NCBI GenBank assembly: GCA_030745875.1
Contig: JASLNT010000059.1
Location: 62,001-126,000, forward strand
DNA: 64,000 nucleotides
From: Phycisphaerae bacterium
GTDB taxonomy: Bacteria > Planctomycetota > Phycisphaerae > SM23-33
Direction of reading: 5' to 3'
Shown here: in pieces, positions 8,793-15,894 of the stretch
Position numbering within the stretch: the stretch's first letter is position 1
Layout: the number at the start of each line of letters is the position of its first letter
Program-made: the position numbers and the translations under genes
Notes under the pieces: model-generated
Told to the model about the DNA's origin: nothing
What the model saw: only the letters and a program-made list of their open reading frames with translations
Database searches by the model: none

Positions 8793-9251
8793 CTATCTCA
8801 TTTCTCCAAGGTACTTACCGTTTAGTTCAGGGTCAGTCACCTTGTCTGCTATTTCCATGGGGAAGAAGAGGATATCCTTTAGTCTTGTCGTATCGACCCA
8901 CTCATGTCCGACTTGGTCCGGATCGGGGCTCACGCCCAATTCCGGCTGGCCGCCGTCGGGCAACGAACATTCAAAGAAAACTTCAACCTGGTGGAATCCG
9001 TCTCGAAGGTCTGTGTTTTCGTGTCGGTCGGCGATGATTTCACGAATGTACATCATGCCATGGACCTCGACGGTCACGCCGAGTTCCTCCTCCACCTCGC
9101 GAATCAGGCACTCCTTCAATGTCTCCCCGGAACGCTGGCCTCCGCCGGGCATCACGTACCAGAACCCACGATGGTCCTTGTATTTTGACAAGAGCACCGC
9201 ACCGTTCCGGCGAACACATGCTCGTGCAGCTATGCGAGGTCGCTTTTTCAT
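8793..9251 (-). CDS. NUDIX hydrolase (cassette gene)
   Basis: The start is placed at 9251 (MKKRPRIAAR), preceded by GAGAAG; a start at 9272 would read through the attC-like core site at 9260-9266. The product is 152 residues. It contains a complete NUDIX box: GGGQRSGE, then seven residues, then REVEEELGV, matching GX5EX7REUXEEXGU, which binds Mg2+ and cleaves nucleoside-diphosphate-linked substrates. The substrate could be a nucleotide, a nucleotide sugar or a coenzyme. The gene lies directly behind an attC-like site and shares strand and direction with the other cassette genes. NUDIX genes are frequent in integron cassettes. No attC follows it, so this is the last or a broken cassette. Confidence 0.9.
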   Translation of the reverse strand: MKKRPRIAARACVRRNGAVLLSKYKDHRGFWYVMPGGGQRSGETLKECLIREVEEELGVTVEVHGMMYIREIIADRHENTDLRDGFHQVEVFFECSLPDGGQPELGVSPDPDQVGHEWVDTTRLKDILFFPMEIADKVTDPELNGKYLGEMR

Positions 9252-9259
9252 CTTCTCTG

Positions 9260-9319
9260 GCCTAACGTCCAAGCTCAGCGGCGCGGTCTTTTCGCGTCCG
9301 CTGGAGCGACTGGTTAGAT
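9260..9319 (-). repeat. attC-like recombination site 1 (between TPR and NUDIX cassettes)
   Basis: On the plus strand the site runs from GCCTAAC (9260-9266) to GTTAGAT (9313-9319). Read on the minus (coding) strand these are RYYYAAC (ATCTAAC) and GTTRRRY (GTTAGGC), both canonical. The inner arms GCTC-AGCGG-CGCG and CGCG-T-CCGCT-G-GAGC pair fully except for one extra T and one extra G on the plus strand. Those are the extrahelical bases expected on the recombinogenic bottom strand when cassettes point left. Length is 60 bases, as in short integron attC sites. Confidence 0.88.
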
Positions 9320-9371
9320 GTTTATGATCCCGTGCGGTGCGTCATCTGCGGCGGGTGGTTTCGTTTTGTGG

Positions 9372-10238
9372 TCAATCCCTATTCTCAATCTCGCTGATTT
9401 TCTTGCGTGCATCGTTGGCATATTCCCCAGTTGGTACAAGGGCAATGTACTTCTTGAAAACAGCGATAGACTCTGGGTATTGCTCAAGCTTCTCATAAGT
9501 GAAGCCCATGAAGAGGTATGCATTAGCGTAATCCGCCTTGACAGCAGTAGCATTTATGAAGGCAGCGATGGCATCCGGGTATTGCTCAAGGTTGTCGTAG
9601 GCGATGCCCATGAAGAGGTATGCACTAGCCGAATCCGGCTTGAGGGCGATAGCCTTCTTGTAGGCCGCGATGGCGTCCGCGTGTTGCCCGGATTTGCCAT
9701 AGGCCCTGCCTATGGCGCAGTATGCCTCCGCATCACGCGGTGTGAGGGCTATAACCTTCTTGTAGTTAACGATGGCTTTCTTGTATTGCTCAATATCCTC
9801 GTATGCGACGGCCAGGTTGTAGTGCGCGTCAGCATCATTTGGGTTGAGGGCGATGGCTTTTGTGCATTCATAAATGGTCTTAACGAGCTTGATATTAATT
9901 GTAGACTGCATCGACATCCTACGGTAATGCTGCTTAGACGATTCCGAATAGACTGTGACATCTGACATCATGAATGCGATTTGATTAGGGTTATTGGAAA
10001 CGACTGCTGTTTCAGCTTCCAACTTTTCCTCTGATCCATCAGGGTTCTTCTTGATAATGCAAAGACCACGCAAGGTCATTCCGTCCTTCTTCTCGACAAA
10101 CACCGACATATTCTTCCCTATTGTGACGGTACGGCCTTCTTCAAACAAATCCATGACTGTGGTTTGTCTTGTTTCTTGCTCGCCGGAGCATCCCGAAAGC
10201 AGCACGACAACGATCAAAATGGGAGCAATGCTTTTCAT
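9372..10238 (-). CDS. TPR lipoprotein (cassette gene)
   Basis: The 288-residue product starts with a canonical lipoprotein signal (MKSIAPILIVVVLLSGC, lipobox LSGC). A unique domain of about 110 residues follows, then about four tetratricopeptide repeats from roughly residue 122 to 285, with the typical spacing ALNPNDADAHYNLAVAY, ALTPRDAEAYCAIGRAY, ALKPDSASAYLFMGIAY and VKADYANAYLFMGFTY. TPRs form protein-protein contact surfaces. The gene starts 4 bases after the core site GTTAGAT of attC-like site 2 and is followed by attC-like site 1, so it is a complete cassette. Its base composition looks visibly less GC-rich than the flanking chromosomal genes, consistent with acquisition. Confidence 0.88.
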   Translation of the reverse strand: MKSIAPILIVVVLLSGCSGEQETRQTTVMDLFEEGRTVTIGKNMSVFVEKKDGMTLRGLCIIKKNPDGSEEKLEAETAVVSNNPNQIAFMMSDVTVYSESSKQHYRRMSMQSTINIKLVKTIYECTKAIALNPNDADAHYNLAVAYEDIEQYKKAIVNYKKVIALTPRDAEAYCAIGRAYGKSGQHADAIAAYKKAIALKPDSASAYLFMGIAYDNLEQYPDAIAAFINATAVKADYANAYLFMGFTYEKLEQYPESIAVFKKYIALVPTGEYANDARKKISEIENRD

Positions 10239-10241
10239 TTT

Positions 10242-10306
10242 ATCTAACGTTTCGTGTCATCGACGCCGCAGGTCCGCCTTCGGCGGATTGAACACGCTGG
10301 TTATGC
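10242..10306 (-). repeat. attC-like recombination site 2 (between LRR and TPR cassettes)
   Basis: On the plus strand the site runs from ATCTAAC (10242-10248) to GTTATGC (10300-10306). The L-box-like arms CGTGT and ACACG pair, and an inner stem TCCGCC/GGCGGA closes on TTC. The unpaired part of the left arm is longer than in the other two sites. The inner 24 bases (10265-10288) match the dispersed repeat at 8594-8617 with one mismatch. Confidence 0.75.
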
Positions 10307-10378
10307 CTATTTAATCGGGTCGCCCGCTACGTCATTATTCCATGCTGGGGTTGCAGGCAATCCGGAATCATGGTGGAG

Positions 10379-12166
10379 CTATTTCGTAATGCTTGTTCCA
10401 GGCAAAGCCTTCCTCAGGGAGGCAATCCCCGCATCCGTGATCTTCGTGTCGTCCAGAATCAGGTACCGCAATCCCGTCAGGCCCTTGAGGTGCGTCAGAT
10501 CCGCATCAGTGATGTCCGTGCCCCAAAGGTCGAGCGTTCGCAACCCCGGCAGGTCCTTGAGGTGCCTCAGACCAGCATCAGTGATGTCCGTCTCCGACAG
10601 GTAAAGCAGCTGCAGTCCCGTCAGTTCCTTAAGGTGCGCCAGACCCGCATCCGTGATCCTCGTCCCGCTCAGTACAAGCAACCACAACCCCTTCAGGCCC
10701 TTCAGCTGCGCCAGGCCAGCATCCGTAATGTCCGTCTCCCACAGGATAAGGATCTGTAATTCCTTCAGGCCCTTCAGGTGCGCCAGGCCCGCATCCGTAA
10801 TCTTCGTTTCCAACAGGTCAAGCTCCCGCAACTCCGTCAGGCCCTTGAGGCGCCCCAGTCCCGCATCCGTGATCTGCGTATTCCCCAATCCAAGCTCCCG
10901 CAATTCCGTTAGGCCCTTGAGGTGCGTGAGGCCAGCATCCGTGATCTTTGTGTTCGACAGCCAAAGCTCCCGCAATCCCGTCAGGTCATTCAGGTGCGCC
11001 AGACCCGCATCCGTGATCTCTGTGCCGCTCAGGCCAAGCTCTCGCAGCTCCGTCAGCCCCTTAAGGTGCGTGAGTCCCGCATCCGTGATCTGCGTATTCC
11101 CCAATCCAAGCTTCTGCAATCCCGTAAGGGCCTGAAGGTGCGCCAGCCCAACATCCGTGATCTCCGTCTTCCACAGGTTAAGCTCCCGCAGTCCCGTTAA
11201 GCCCTTAAGGTGCGTGAGGCCAGCATCCGTGATCTTTGTGATCGGCAGCCAAAGCTCCTGCAAGCCGGTCAGGCCCTTGAGGTGCGCCAGACCAGCATCC
11301 GTAATCTTCGTTTCCAACAGGCCAAGGTTCTGCAGTCCCCTCAGGCCCTTAAGGTGCACCAGGCCAGCATCCGTGATCTTCGTTTTCCACAGGCTGAGCC
11401 CCCGCAATCCCGTCAGGCCCTTGAGGTGCGCCAGGCCAGCATCCGTGATCTTCGTCTCCGATAGGTGAAGCCCTCGCAGTCCCGCCAGGTCCTTCAGGTG
11501 CGTCAGGCCCCCATCCGTGATCTCTGTATCCGATAGGCAAAGCTCTCGCAGCCCCGTCAGACCCTTAAGGTGCGTCAGGCCAGCATCCGTGATCTTTGTG
11601 TTCGGTAGCCAAAGCTTCTGTAGCCCCGTCAGGTCTTTCAGGTGCATTAGGCCCATATCGGTGACCTTCGTCTCATACAAGTAGAGCTCTCGCAATCCCG
11701 TCAGGCTCTTCAGATGCCCCAGACCCGCATCCGTGATCTCCGCGCGGTACAGCATAAGCATCTGCAACTCCGTCAGGCCCTTCAGGTGCGCCAAGTCTTC
11801 ATCCGTAGCATCGTCCAGCCGCAGACCCGGAATCCCCTTGGACGCCACCTCCTTGGCGAGCGCACGCATGTCTACTGAATCCTCCGGTGTTACGGACCAT
11901 GATGCACATCTGGGAATGACAACAGGCGTCGCCGAAGGCGTCCGCCCAATCTCCTCCGGGTTCCCGTCGGCCTCGCGAACAATATTCACCGTCAAGGGCA
12001 GTTTGGAATTAAGCGTGCAGTCACCCGTAGCGGACAACTTGGGCTCGCCATCTCCGCCGTTACATCCGAACGCTGACATCGACAAGATTACGGCAACGAC
12101 AGCGGGTGTTGCGGTCTGCCGCATCGCAAGAATCAGAACCTGCAATTGTCTCAGTTGCTCAATCAT
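10379..12166 (-). CDS. Leucine-rich-repeat lipoprotein (cassette gene)
   Basis: The 595-residue product has a hydrophobic N-terminal segment ending SAFGC, a probable though imperfect lipobox. After an N-terminal domain of about 120 residues come 19 near-identical 24-residue leucine-rich repeats and a partial twentieth. Each begins LKGLTGLRELxL and ends TxITDAGLxH. This is the cysteine-less LRR type common in planctomycetal exported proteins, forming a solenoid for protein or ligand binding. The repeats are about 72 bases long at DNA level and well conserved, so unequal recombination could change their number. The start at 12166 lies 10 bases after a core site and has no clear ribosome site; an inner ATG at 12124 is an alternative. 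It is flanked by two attC-like sites, and at about 1.9 kb it is a large cassette. Confidence 0.88.
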   Translation of the reverse strand: MIEQLRQLQVLILAMRQTATPAVVAVILSMSAFGCNGGDGEPKLSATGDCTLNSKLPLTVNIVREADGNPEEIGRTPSATPVVIPRCASWSVTPEDSVDMRALAKEVASKGIPGLRLDDATDEDLAHLKGLTELQMLMLYRAEITDAGLGHLKSLTGLRELYLYETKVTDMGLMHLKDLTGLQKLWLPNTKITDAGLTHLKGLTGLRELCLSDTEITDGGLTHLKDLAGLRGLHLSETKITDAGLAHLKGLTGLRGLSLWKTKITDAGLVHLKGLRGLQNLGLLETKITDAGLAHLKGLTGLQELWLPITKITDAGLTHLKGLTGLRELNLWKTEITDVGLAHLQALTGLQKLGLGNTQITDAGLTHLKGLTELRELGLSGTEITDAGLAHLNDLTGLRELWLSNTKITDAGLTHLKGLTELRELGLGNTQITDAGLGRLKGLTELRELDLLETKITDAGLAHLKGLKELQILILWETDITDAGLAQLKGLKGLWLLVLSGTRITDAGLAHLKELTGLQLLYLSETDITDAGLRHLKDLPGLRTLDLWGTDITDADLTHLKGLTGLRYLILDDTKITDAGIASLRKALPGTSITK

Positions 12167-12176
12167 TTTGTCGTGT

Positions 12177-12235
12177 GCATAACGTCTAAGCTCAGCGGCG
12201 CGGTTTTTCGCGTCCGCTGGAGCGTCTTGTTATGT
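12177..12235 (-). repeat. attC-like recombination site 3 (between small lipoprotein and LRR cassettes)
   Basis: On the plus strand the site runs from GCATAAC (12177-12183) to GTTATGT (12229-12235). The inner arms GCTC-AGCGG-CGCG and CGCG-T-CCGCT-G-GAGC are the same as in site 1 with the same two extrahelical bases, although the outer cores and loop differ. The site is 59 bases long. Confidence 0.86.
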
Positions 12236-12271
12236 GATTCTCCATGTTACGCAATTACGACACGATAGAAT

Positions 12272-12643
12272 CTAATGGGGAGGGTGGCTAGTCAGTTTCA
12301 TCTTAAGCTTCGAAATAGATGCCCTGAGATCATATTCCATACGCGTTAACGCAGAAATGAGATCCCGCAAGTACTTCTCCCAAGCCTCTAAGTCAGTAGC
12401 GCCCTCGGCATCCTTCTTCGATACAATCTCTTGGAGTTCGGCCTGCCGCGCCGCCAACTCTATGGTCACATCAATATGATGATGTAACATTTCTCGATAA
12501 GTAGCTAGCTTCTTAGCCGTCTCTACATCGGTCCCTCTATAAATCGCCAGTTTTTCGGCCGCCGTAACATCTCTCGTTTCTGGGGCGGCGCAACATGATA
12601 AGCCGATCACTGAACATAGCAGCAGGACACATGAACGCTTCAT
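12272..12643 (-). CDS. Small helical lipoprotein of unknown function (cassette gene)
   Basis: The product has 123 residues. A signal sequence MKRSCVLLLCSVIGLSC ends at a lipobox-like GLSC and is followed by a mostly helical, charged sequence (EKLAIYRGTDVETAKKLATYREM, then a KYLRDLISAL region) that could form a short coiled coil. I recognise no family. AAGGAG at 12657-12652 is well placed and overlaps the stop of a possible 17-codon leader frame. It is the first gene of the array, about 115 bases downstream of a perfect-consensus promoter. Confidence 0.75.
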   Translation of the reverse strand: MKRSCVLLLCSVIGLSCCAAPETRDVTAAEKLAIYRGTDVETAKKLATYREMLHHHIDVTIELAARQAELQEIVSKKDAEGATDLEAWEKYLRDLISALTRMEYDLRASISKLKMKLTSHPPH

Positions 12644-12655
12644 CGTAGGCTCTCC

Positions 12656-12709
12656 TTATTCCGGACCAGCATGTTTTTGATGCCCGCACAATGCCCATCC
12701 GTCTTTCAT
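12656..12709 (-). CDS. Candidate 17-residue leader peptide before first cassette gene
   Basis: An ATG at 12709 opens a frame of 17 codons (MKDGWALCGHQKHAGPE) that ends in TAA overlapping the AAGGAG ribosome site of the gene at 12643. It begins 5 bases after the candidate boundary core GTTATGT (12720-12714). Class 1 integrons have a comparable short frame in attI1 that helps translation of the first cassette. Whether this one is translated is unknown. Confidence 0.3.
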   Translation of the reverse strand: MKDGWALCGHQKHAGPE

Positions 12710-12732
12710 CTTTACATAACAACTGATTATAG

Positions 12733-12764
12733 CTCATGATCGCTGGCGCAGGGTTTCATTATAC
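12733..12764. repeat. 32-bp direct repeat, copy 1
   Basis: This copy starts CTCATGATCGCTGGCGC and is repeated at 12943-12974 with a single T/A difference. It contains the -10 box (12758-12763) of the promoter that reads into the cassette array. Confidence 0.75.
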
Positions 12765-12787
12765 TTTTGGGGCTATTTCCCTGTCAA
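12758..12787 (-). promoter_or_regulatory. Perfect-consensus promoter driving the cassette array (Pc-like)
   Basis: On the minus strand TTGACA (12787-12782) and TATAAT (12763-12758) are both exact sigma70 consensus hexamers with an 18-base spacer. It points into the four cassette genes and lies about 40 bases upstream of the first core-like site GTTATGT (12720-12714). A second TATAAT (12731-12726) follows downstream without a good -35. Position and direction match the Pc promoter of integrons. Confidence 0.75.
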
Positions 12788-13226
12788 AACGCGCCAACGC
12801 CCAGTTTTTTCTTAGACACGCCTAATCCCTTATAAAGCCCGGTCTCGGTCATAACAAGCACGAACTTAGAAGCTTACAGATGAATCCCTTCATTTCATTG
12901 CAACGTATTTGTCACTGATTTTGACGGTATATTGTGATAGATCTCATGATCGCTGGCGCAGGGTTTCAATATACGCTGCAGTACGAATAAGCGGAAAAAG
13001 ACAGCGAATGCACGCCATGACCATATCACGCATCCCCGCCTGGCCCAAAAGAGCACGCGGTGTGCCTCCCGCGGTCCGTTTCGACGCATGATCCCGTCCG
13101 GGCGGTCGGCGGGGCGATCTTTCGGGGTGTCTGGTTTCCGTCTTCGGGCCGAAGCGGTCTCCTGTTTTCGTTTCCGCTGTTGGGCGATTGAGATTTAGAT
13201 GCGCTTGCCGCCGGTCGAACTTTAGT
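12788..13226. other. Gene-free interval upstream of the cassette array
   Basis: No integrase gene or other credible coding sequence is visible here. The stretch 12788-12942 is AT-richer than its surroundings and contains an isolated core-like TCATAAC at 12849-12855. The rest, up to about 13226, is GC-rich without recognisable elements apart from the second direct repeat. Confidence 0.45.
12943..12974. repeat. 32-bp direct repeat, copy 2
   Basis: This is the second copy of the repeat at 12733-12764, in the same orientation and 210 bases away. Its -10 equivalent reads TATATT on the minus strand and lacks a good -35, so it is likely a weaker or inactive duplicate of the promoter region. Confidence 0.75.
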
Positions 13227-13255
13227 TTGCGGCCGCTGGTCGGGGCGGGGATAAT
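13227..13255 (+). promoter_or_regulatory. Candidate promoter for the first HzsA-like pair
   Basis: TTGCGG at 13227-13232 and GATAAT at 13250-13255 with a 17-base spacer, about 28 bases before the start at 13284. Confidence 0.5.
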
Positions 13256-13283
13256 AGCTGGTGAAGTTTCTGAGGTCATTGTC

Positions 13284-15884
13284 ATGAAGCGTTACATTCT
13301 TCTGTGTGCGGCGGTTATCCTGTTCGCGGGCGGTGCGGTCGGTGCGAATCCCGCTGACGATGCGATCGCCCTTGCCCGCAAGACATTGGCGTTTGTAGAG
13401 AAAAGCGCCAAGCGCCCGAAACTGGCGTCTGAGCTTGCTGCGATCGAGCAGCGTCTGGCTTCGGCGTCGGATCGCGGTGCGGTGCTGGGCGAGTTGAAGG
13501 CGTTGCGGCGTCGGATTATCCTGTCGCATCCGCTGCTCGACTTTGACAAGCTCCTGATCAACAAGCGTCCGCCGCCGCGCTCGTTGTACTCGCACATGTG
13601 CGATCAATACTACGGGCGTCACAGCAAAGCAGGACCCGGCTTGACGGTCCTGTCGTCATGGAAGAGTTCCCCCAGGGCGGCGCTGTTGCTTGAAGGCAAG
13701 CTGCCGGTCGGTTCGGTGCTGCATCCGGATCTGTCATTCGACGCCAAGAAAGTGATATTCGCCTTCGCCGATCATAGCGAGCGCAAACCGGCTGGGGTTA
13801 AGATCCCCACGCATCCAACCGTTGCTCGCGGCGGGTTCACGTATAACGATATCGGGCAGAGGCGGTTCTTCATCTACGAAGCAACCATGGACGGTAAGAC
13901 GGTTCGCCAGCTTACCGGCGGGGCGAAAGACCCGATGGCGCGCGTTGATAATCGCCAGACGGTGATGATAGAGGATTTCGATCCGTGCTACCTGCCTGAC
14001 GGCGGTTTTGCGTTTGTCTCGACGCGTTGCCAGAGCTTCGGGCGGTGTCACTGGGGGCGGTATACTCCGGCGTATCTGCTTTACCGGGGCCAGGCCGACG
14101 GGAGCGGGATAAGGCAGATATCATTCGGCGAGGCCAACGAGTGGGACCCCAGCGTCCTGCCCGACGGGCGCCTGGTCTACGCGCGATGGGACTACATCAA
14201 CCGTCACAACACGTGGTTCCAAAGCCTCTGGGTCACCCGACCGGACGGATCGGCGACCGAGCACTACTACGGAAACTACTCGGTTAACCCGTGCATGAAC
14301 TCCGAAGCACTGGCCGTCCCCGGCTCCCACAAGGTCGTCAGCACGGCGACCGCCCATCACTTTATAAGCGCCGGATCGGTCATGCTCATCGACCCTCGTA
14401 AGGGTCGCGACGGTATGGCTCCGGTCGAGCGGATCACGCCCGAAGTCAAATTCCCCGAGACTGAAGGCTGGGGCCTGAAGGGCTGTTACACCACTCCGTA
14501 TCCGTTGAGCGAGGATCTTTACCTGGTGTCTTACTCACCCCAGATCGTTAACTGGGAGCGGAGGAAGGGTCAGTATGGCGGGACCTGGCCGACTGCAAAT
14601 GCGTTCGGTATATACCTGATCGACACCCTCGGCGGTCGCGAGCTGATCTATCGCGACCCGAAGGTTTCGTGCTATGCTCCGATCCCCATCCGCCCGAGAC
14701 GTAAGCCCCCGGCCCTGCCGCCGGTCTCGCAGCCGGGCAGCGGTCTGACCACCGGGGTGTTTATGATCCAGGACGTTCACCGCAGCACCGAAAACATACC
14801 CGCCGGCACGGTCAAATTCGTCCGGGTCAATCGCATTCACAGCCAGCCCGCCGCCGACAAACCGGCGCTGACTTACGCCAGCAGCCAGGAAATTCTAAAG
14901 AGCATTGTCGGCACGGTTCCGGTGGACGCTGACGGGGCGGTCGCATTTCGGGCTCCGGCGGGCATGCCCCTGCAACTCCAGATTCTCGACGCCGACGGTC
15001 TGGCGGTGATGACCATGCGCTCCAGCGTATATCTCCAGGGCGGAGAAGTAAGCGCCTGCGTGGGTTGTCACGAATCGCGCAAGGATACGCCCGTGCTGCA
15101 GGCTGTCCCCGGTAAGTTGAAGATACAAACCCTCACGCCGCCCGACGGGCCGAAGTATCCGGGCGGATTGAGCTTCGCCCGAACGGTCCAGCCCGTGCTC
15201 GACCGCCACTGCATCTCGTGCCACGGACTAAAACCCAAGCCCGACGGCAAGCTGGCGCTCATTGGCAAACGCACGCGCTTCAACGCCGCCTACGACGCCC
15301 TGATCAAGACAAAAGGGCTGGTCAAGATGGCTCGCGGAAACGGGGAAACTCACTACTCCAAACTGAAAGACTACTACGCCCACGCGGGCAAGCTTGCAGG
15401 CATCCTGTTGAAAGGGAAACACACCAAGCACATCAAACTCGACCGTCCGAGTTTTCAGCGGATCGTCGACTGGCTGGACCTGAACGTGCAGTACTTCGGC
15501 GACTACTCGTACAACCGTTCCGAGCAGCGGAGTTTCGATCCCGAAGGTGTAAAGGCGTTGCGGGCTCACATAGCGAAAACGTTCGGCGATAAACTATCCG
15601 CCCAGCCAATCGAAGCTTTGGTCAACGTCGCGCTGCCGACGTCCAGCCGAATCCTGAAAGCTCCGCTGGCGACAAGCGCGGGCGGATGGGGGCAGATCGC
15701 CAAAGGCGGCTGGGGCAGCACCGATGCTGCGGGCTACAAGAAGATGCTGAAGCTCGTCGAGGGCGCGATAGCGCCTCTCAAAGAGCAAGACATAGACGGA
15801 ACCTGCGGCCGGGCCAAGTGCGTCTGCCGAAGCTGCTGGGTTAGAAAACTTCGAACCGCTAGAATCGCCGAAGGGCGAAAATAA
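13284..15884 (+). CDS. Exported HzsA-like diheme protein (paralog 1)
   Basis: The start at ATG 13284 is preceded by GAGGT at 7 bases; the frame extends further upstream without support. The 866-residue product has a signal peptide (MKRYILLCAAVILFAGGAVGA) and a TolB/PD40-like propeller with LPDGGFAFVSTRC, FGRCH and YARWDYINRH. A middle domain follows (GTVPVDADGAVAFRAPAG), then two c-type haem motifs: CVGCH at 592-596 and CISCH at 643-647. This order of propeller, haem domain, haem domain is that of the hydrazine synthase alpha subunit. The C-terminus has a cysteine cluster CGRAKCVCRSC that could bind metal and is not seen in the other four copies. The function is unknown; it is likely a periplasmic redox enzyme. 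It is followed after 10 bases by paralog 2. Confidence 0.85.
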   Translation: MKRYILLCAAVILFAGGAVGANPADDAIALARKTLAFVEKSAKRPKLASELAAIEQRLASASDRGAVLGELKALRRRIILSHPLLDFDKLLINKRPPPRSLYSHMCDQYYGRHSKAGPGLTVLSSWKSSPRAALLLEGKLPVGSVLHPDLSFDAKKVIFAFADHSERKPAGVKIPTHPTVARGGFTYNDIGQRRFFIYEATMDGKTVRQLTGGAKDPMARVDNRQTVMIEDFDPCYLPDGGFAFVSTRCQSFGRCHWGRYTPAYLLYRGQADGSGIRQISFGEANEWDPSVLPDGRLVYARWDYINRHNTWFQSLWVTRPDGSATEHYYGNYSVNPCMNSEALAVPGSHKVVSTATAHHFISAGSVMLIDPRKGRDGMAPVERITPEVKFPETEGWGLKGCYTTPYPLSEDLYLVSYSPQIVNWERRKGQYGGTWPTANAFGIYLIDTLGGRELIYRDPKVSCYAPIPIRPRRKPPALPPVSQPGSGLTTGVFMIQDVHRSTENIPAGTVKFVRVNRIHSQPAADKPALTYASSQEILKSIVGTVPVDADGAVAFRAPAGMPLQLQILDADGLAVMTMRSSVYLQGGEVSACVGCHESRKDTPVLQAVPGKLKIQTLTPPDGPKYPGGLSFARTVQPVLDRHCISCHGLKPKPDGKLALIGKRTRFNAAYDALIKTKGLVKMARGNGETHYSKLKDYYAHAGKLAGILLKGKHTKHIKLDRPSFQRIVDWLDLNVQYFGDYSYNRSEQRSFDPEGVKALRAHIAKTFGDKLSAQPIEALVNVALPTSSRILKAPLATSAGGWGQIAKGGWGSTDAAGYKKMLKLVEGAIAPLKEQDIDGTCGRAKCVCRSCWVRKLRTARIAEGRK

Positions 15885-15894
15885 GAGAGAGAAA

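Noticed and set aside
10653-11468. Plus-strand open frames with repeated RPLRCARPASVIFV-type sequence
   Set aside because: They are the antisense of the LRR gene; the repetition only reflects the LRR DNA repeats.
10379-11810. Regular repeats that could look like a CRISPR or DNA tandem array
   Set aside because: The period of about 72 bases corresponds to 24-residue leucine-rich repeats in one long open frame, and there are no unique spacers.
12714-12855. A complete attC site from ACATAAC at 12714
   Set aside because: No matching GTTATG partner lies downstream on the same strand within 140 bases; it can only be a boundary or attI-like half site.
12788-13283. Integron integrase gene upstream of the array
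   Set aside because: No reading frame with tyrosine recombinase motifs is present before the HzsA-like gene.
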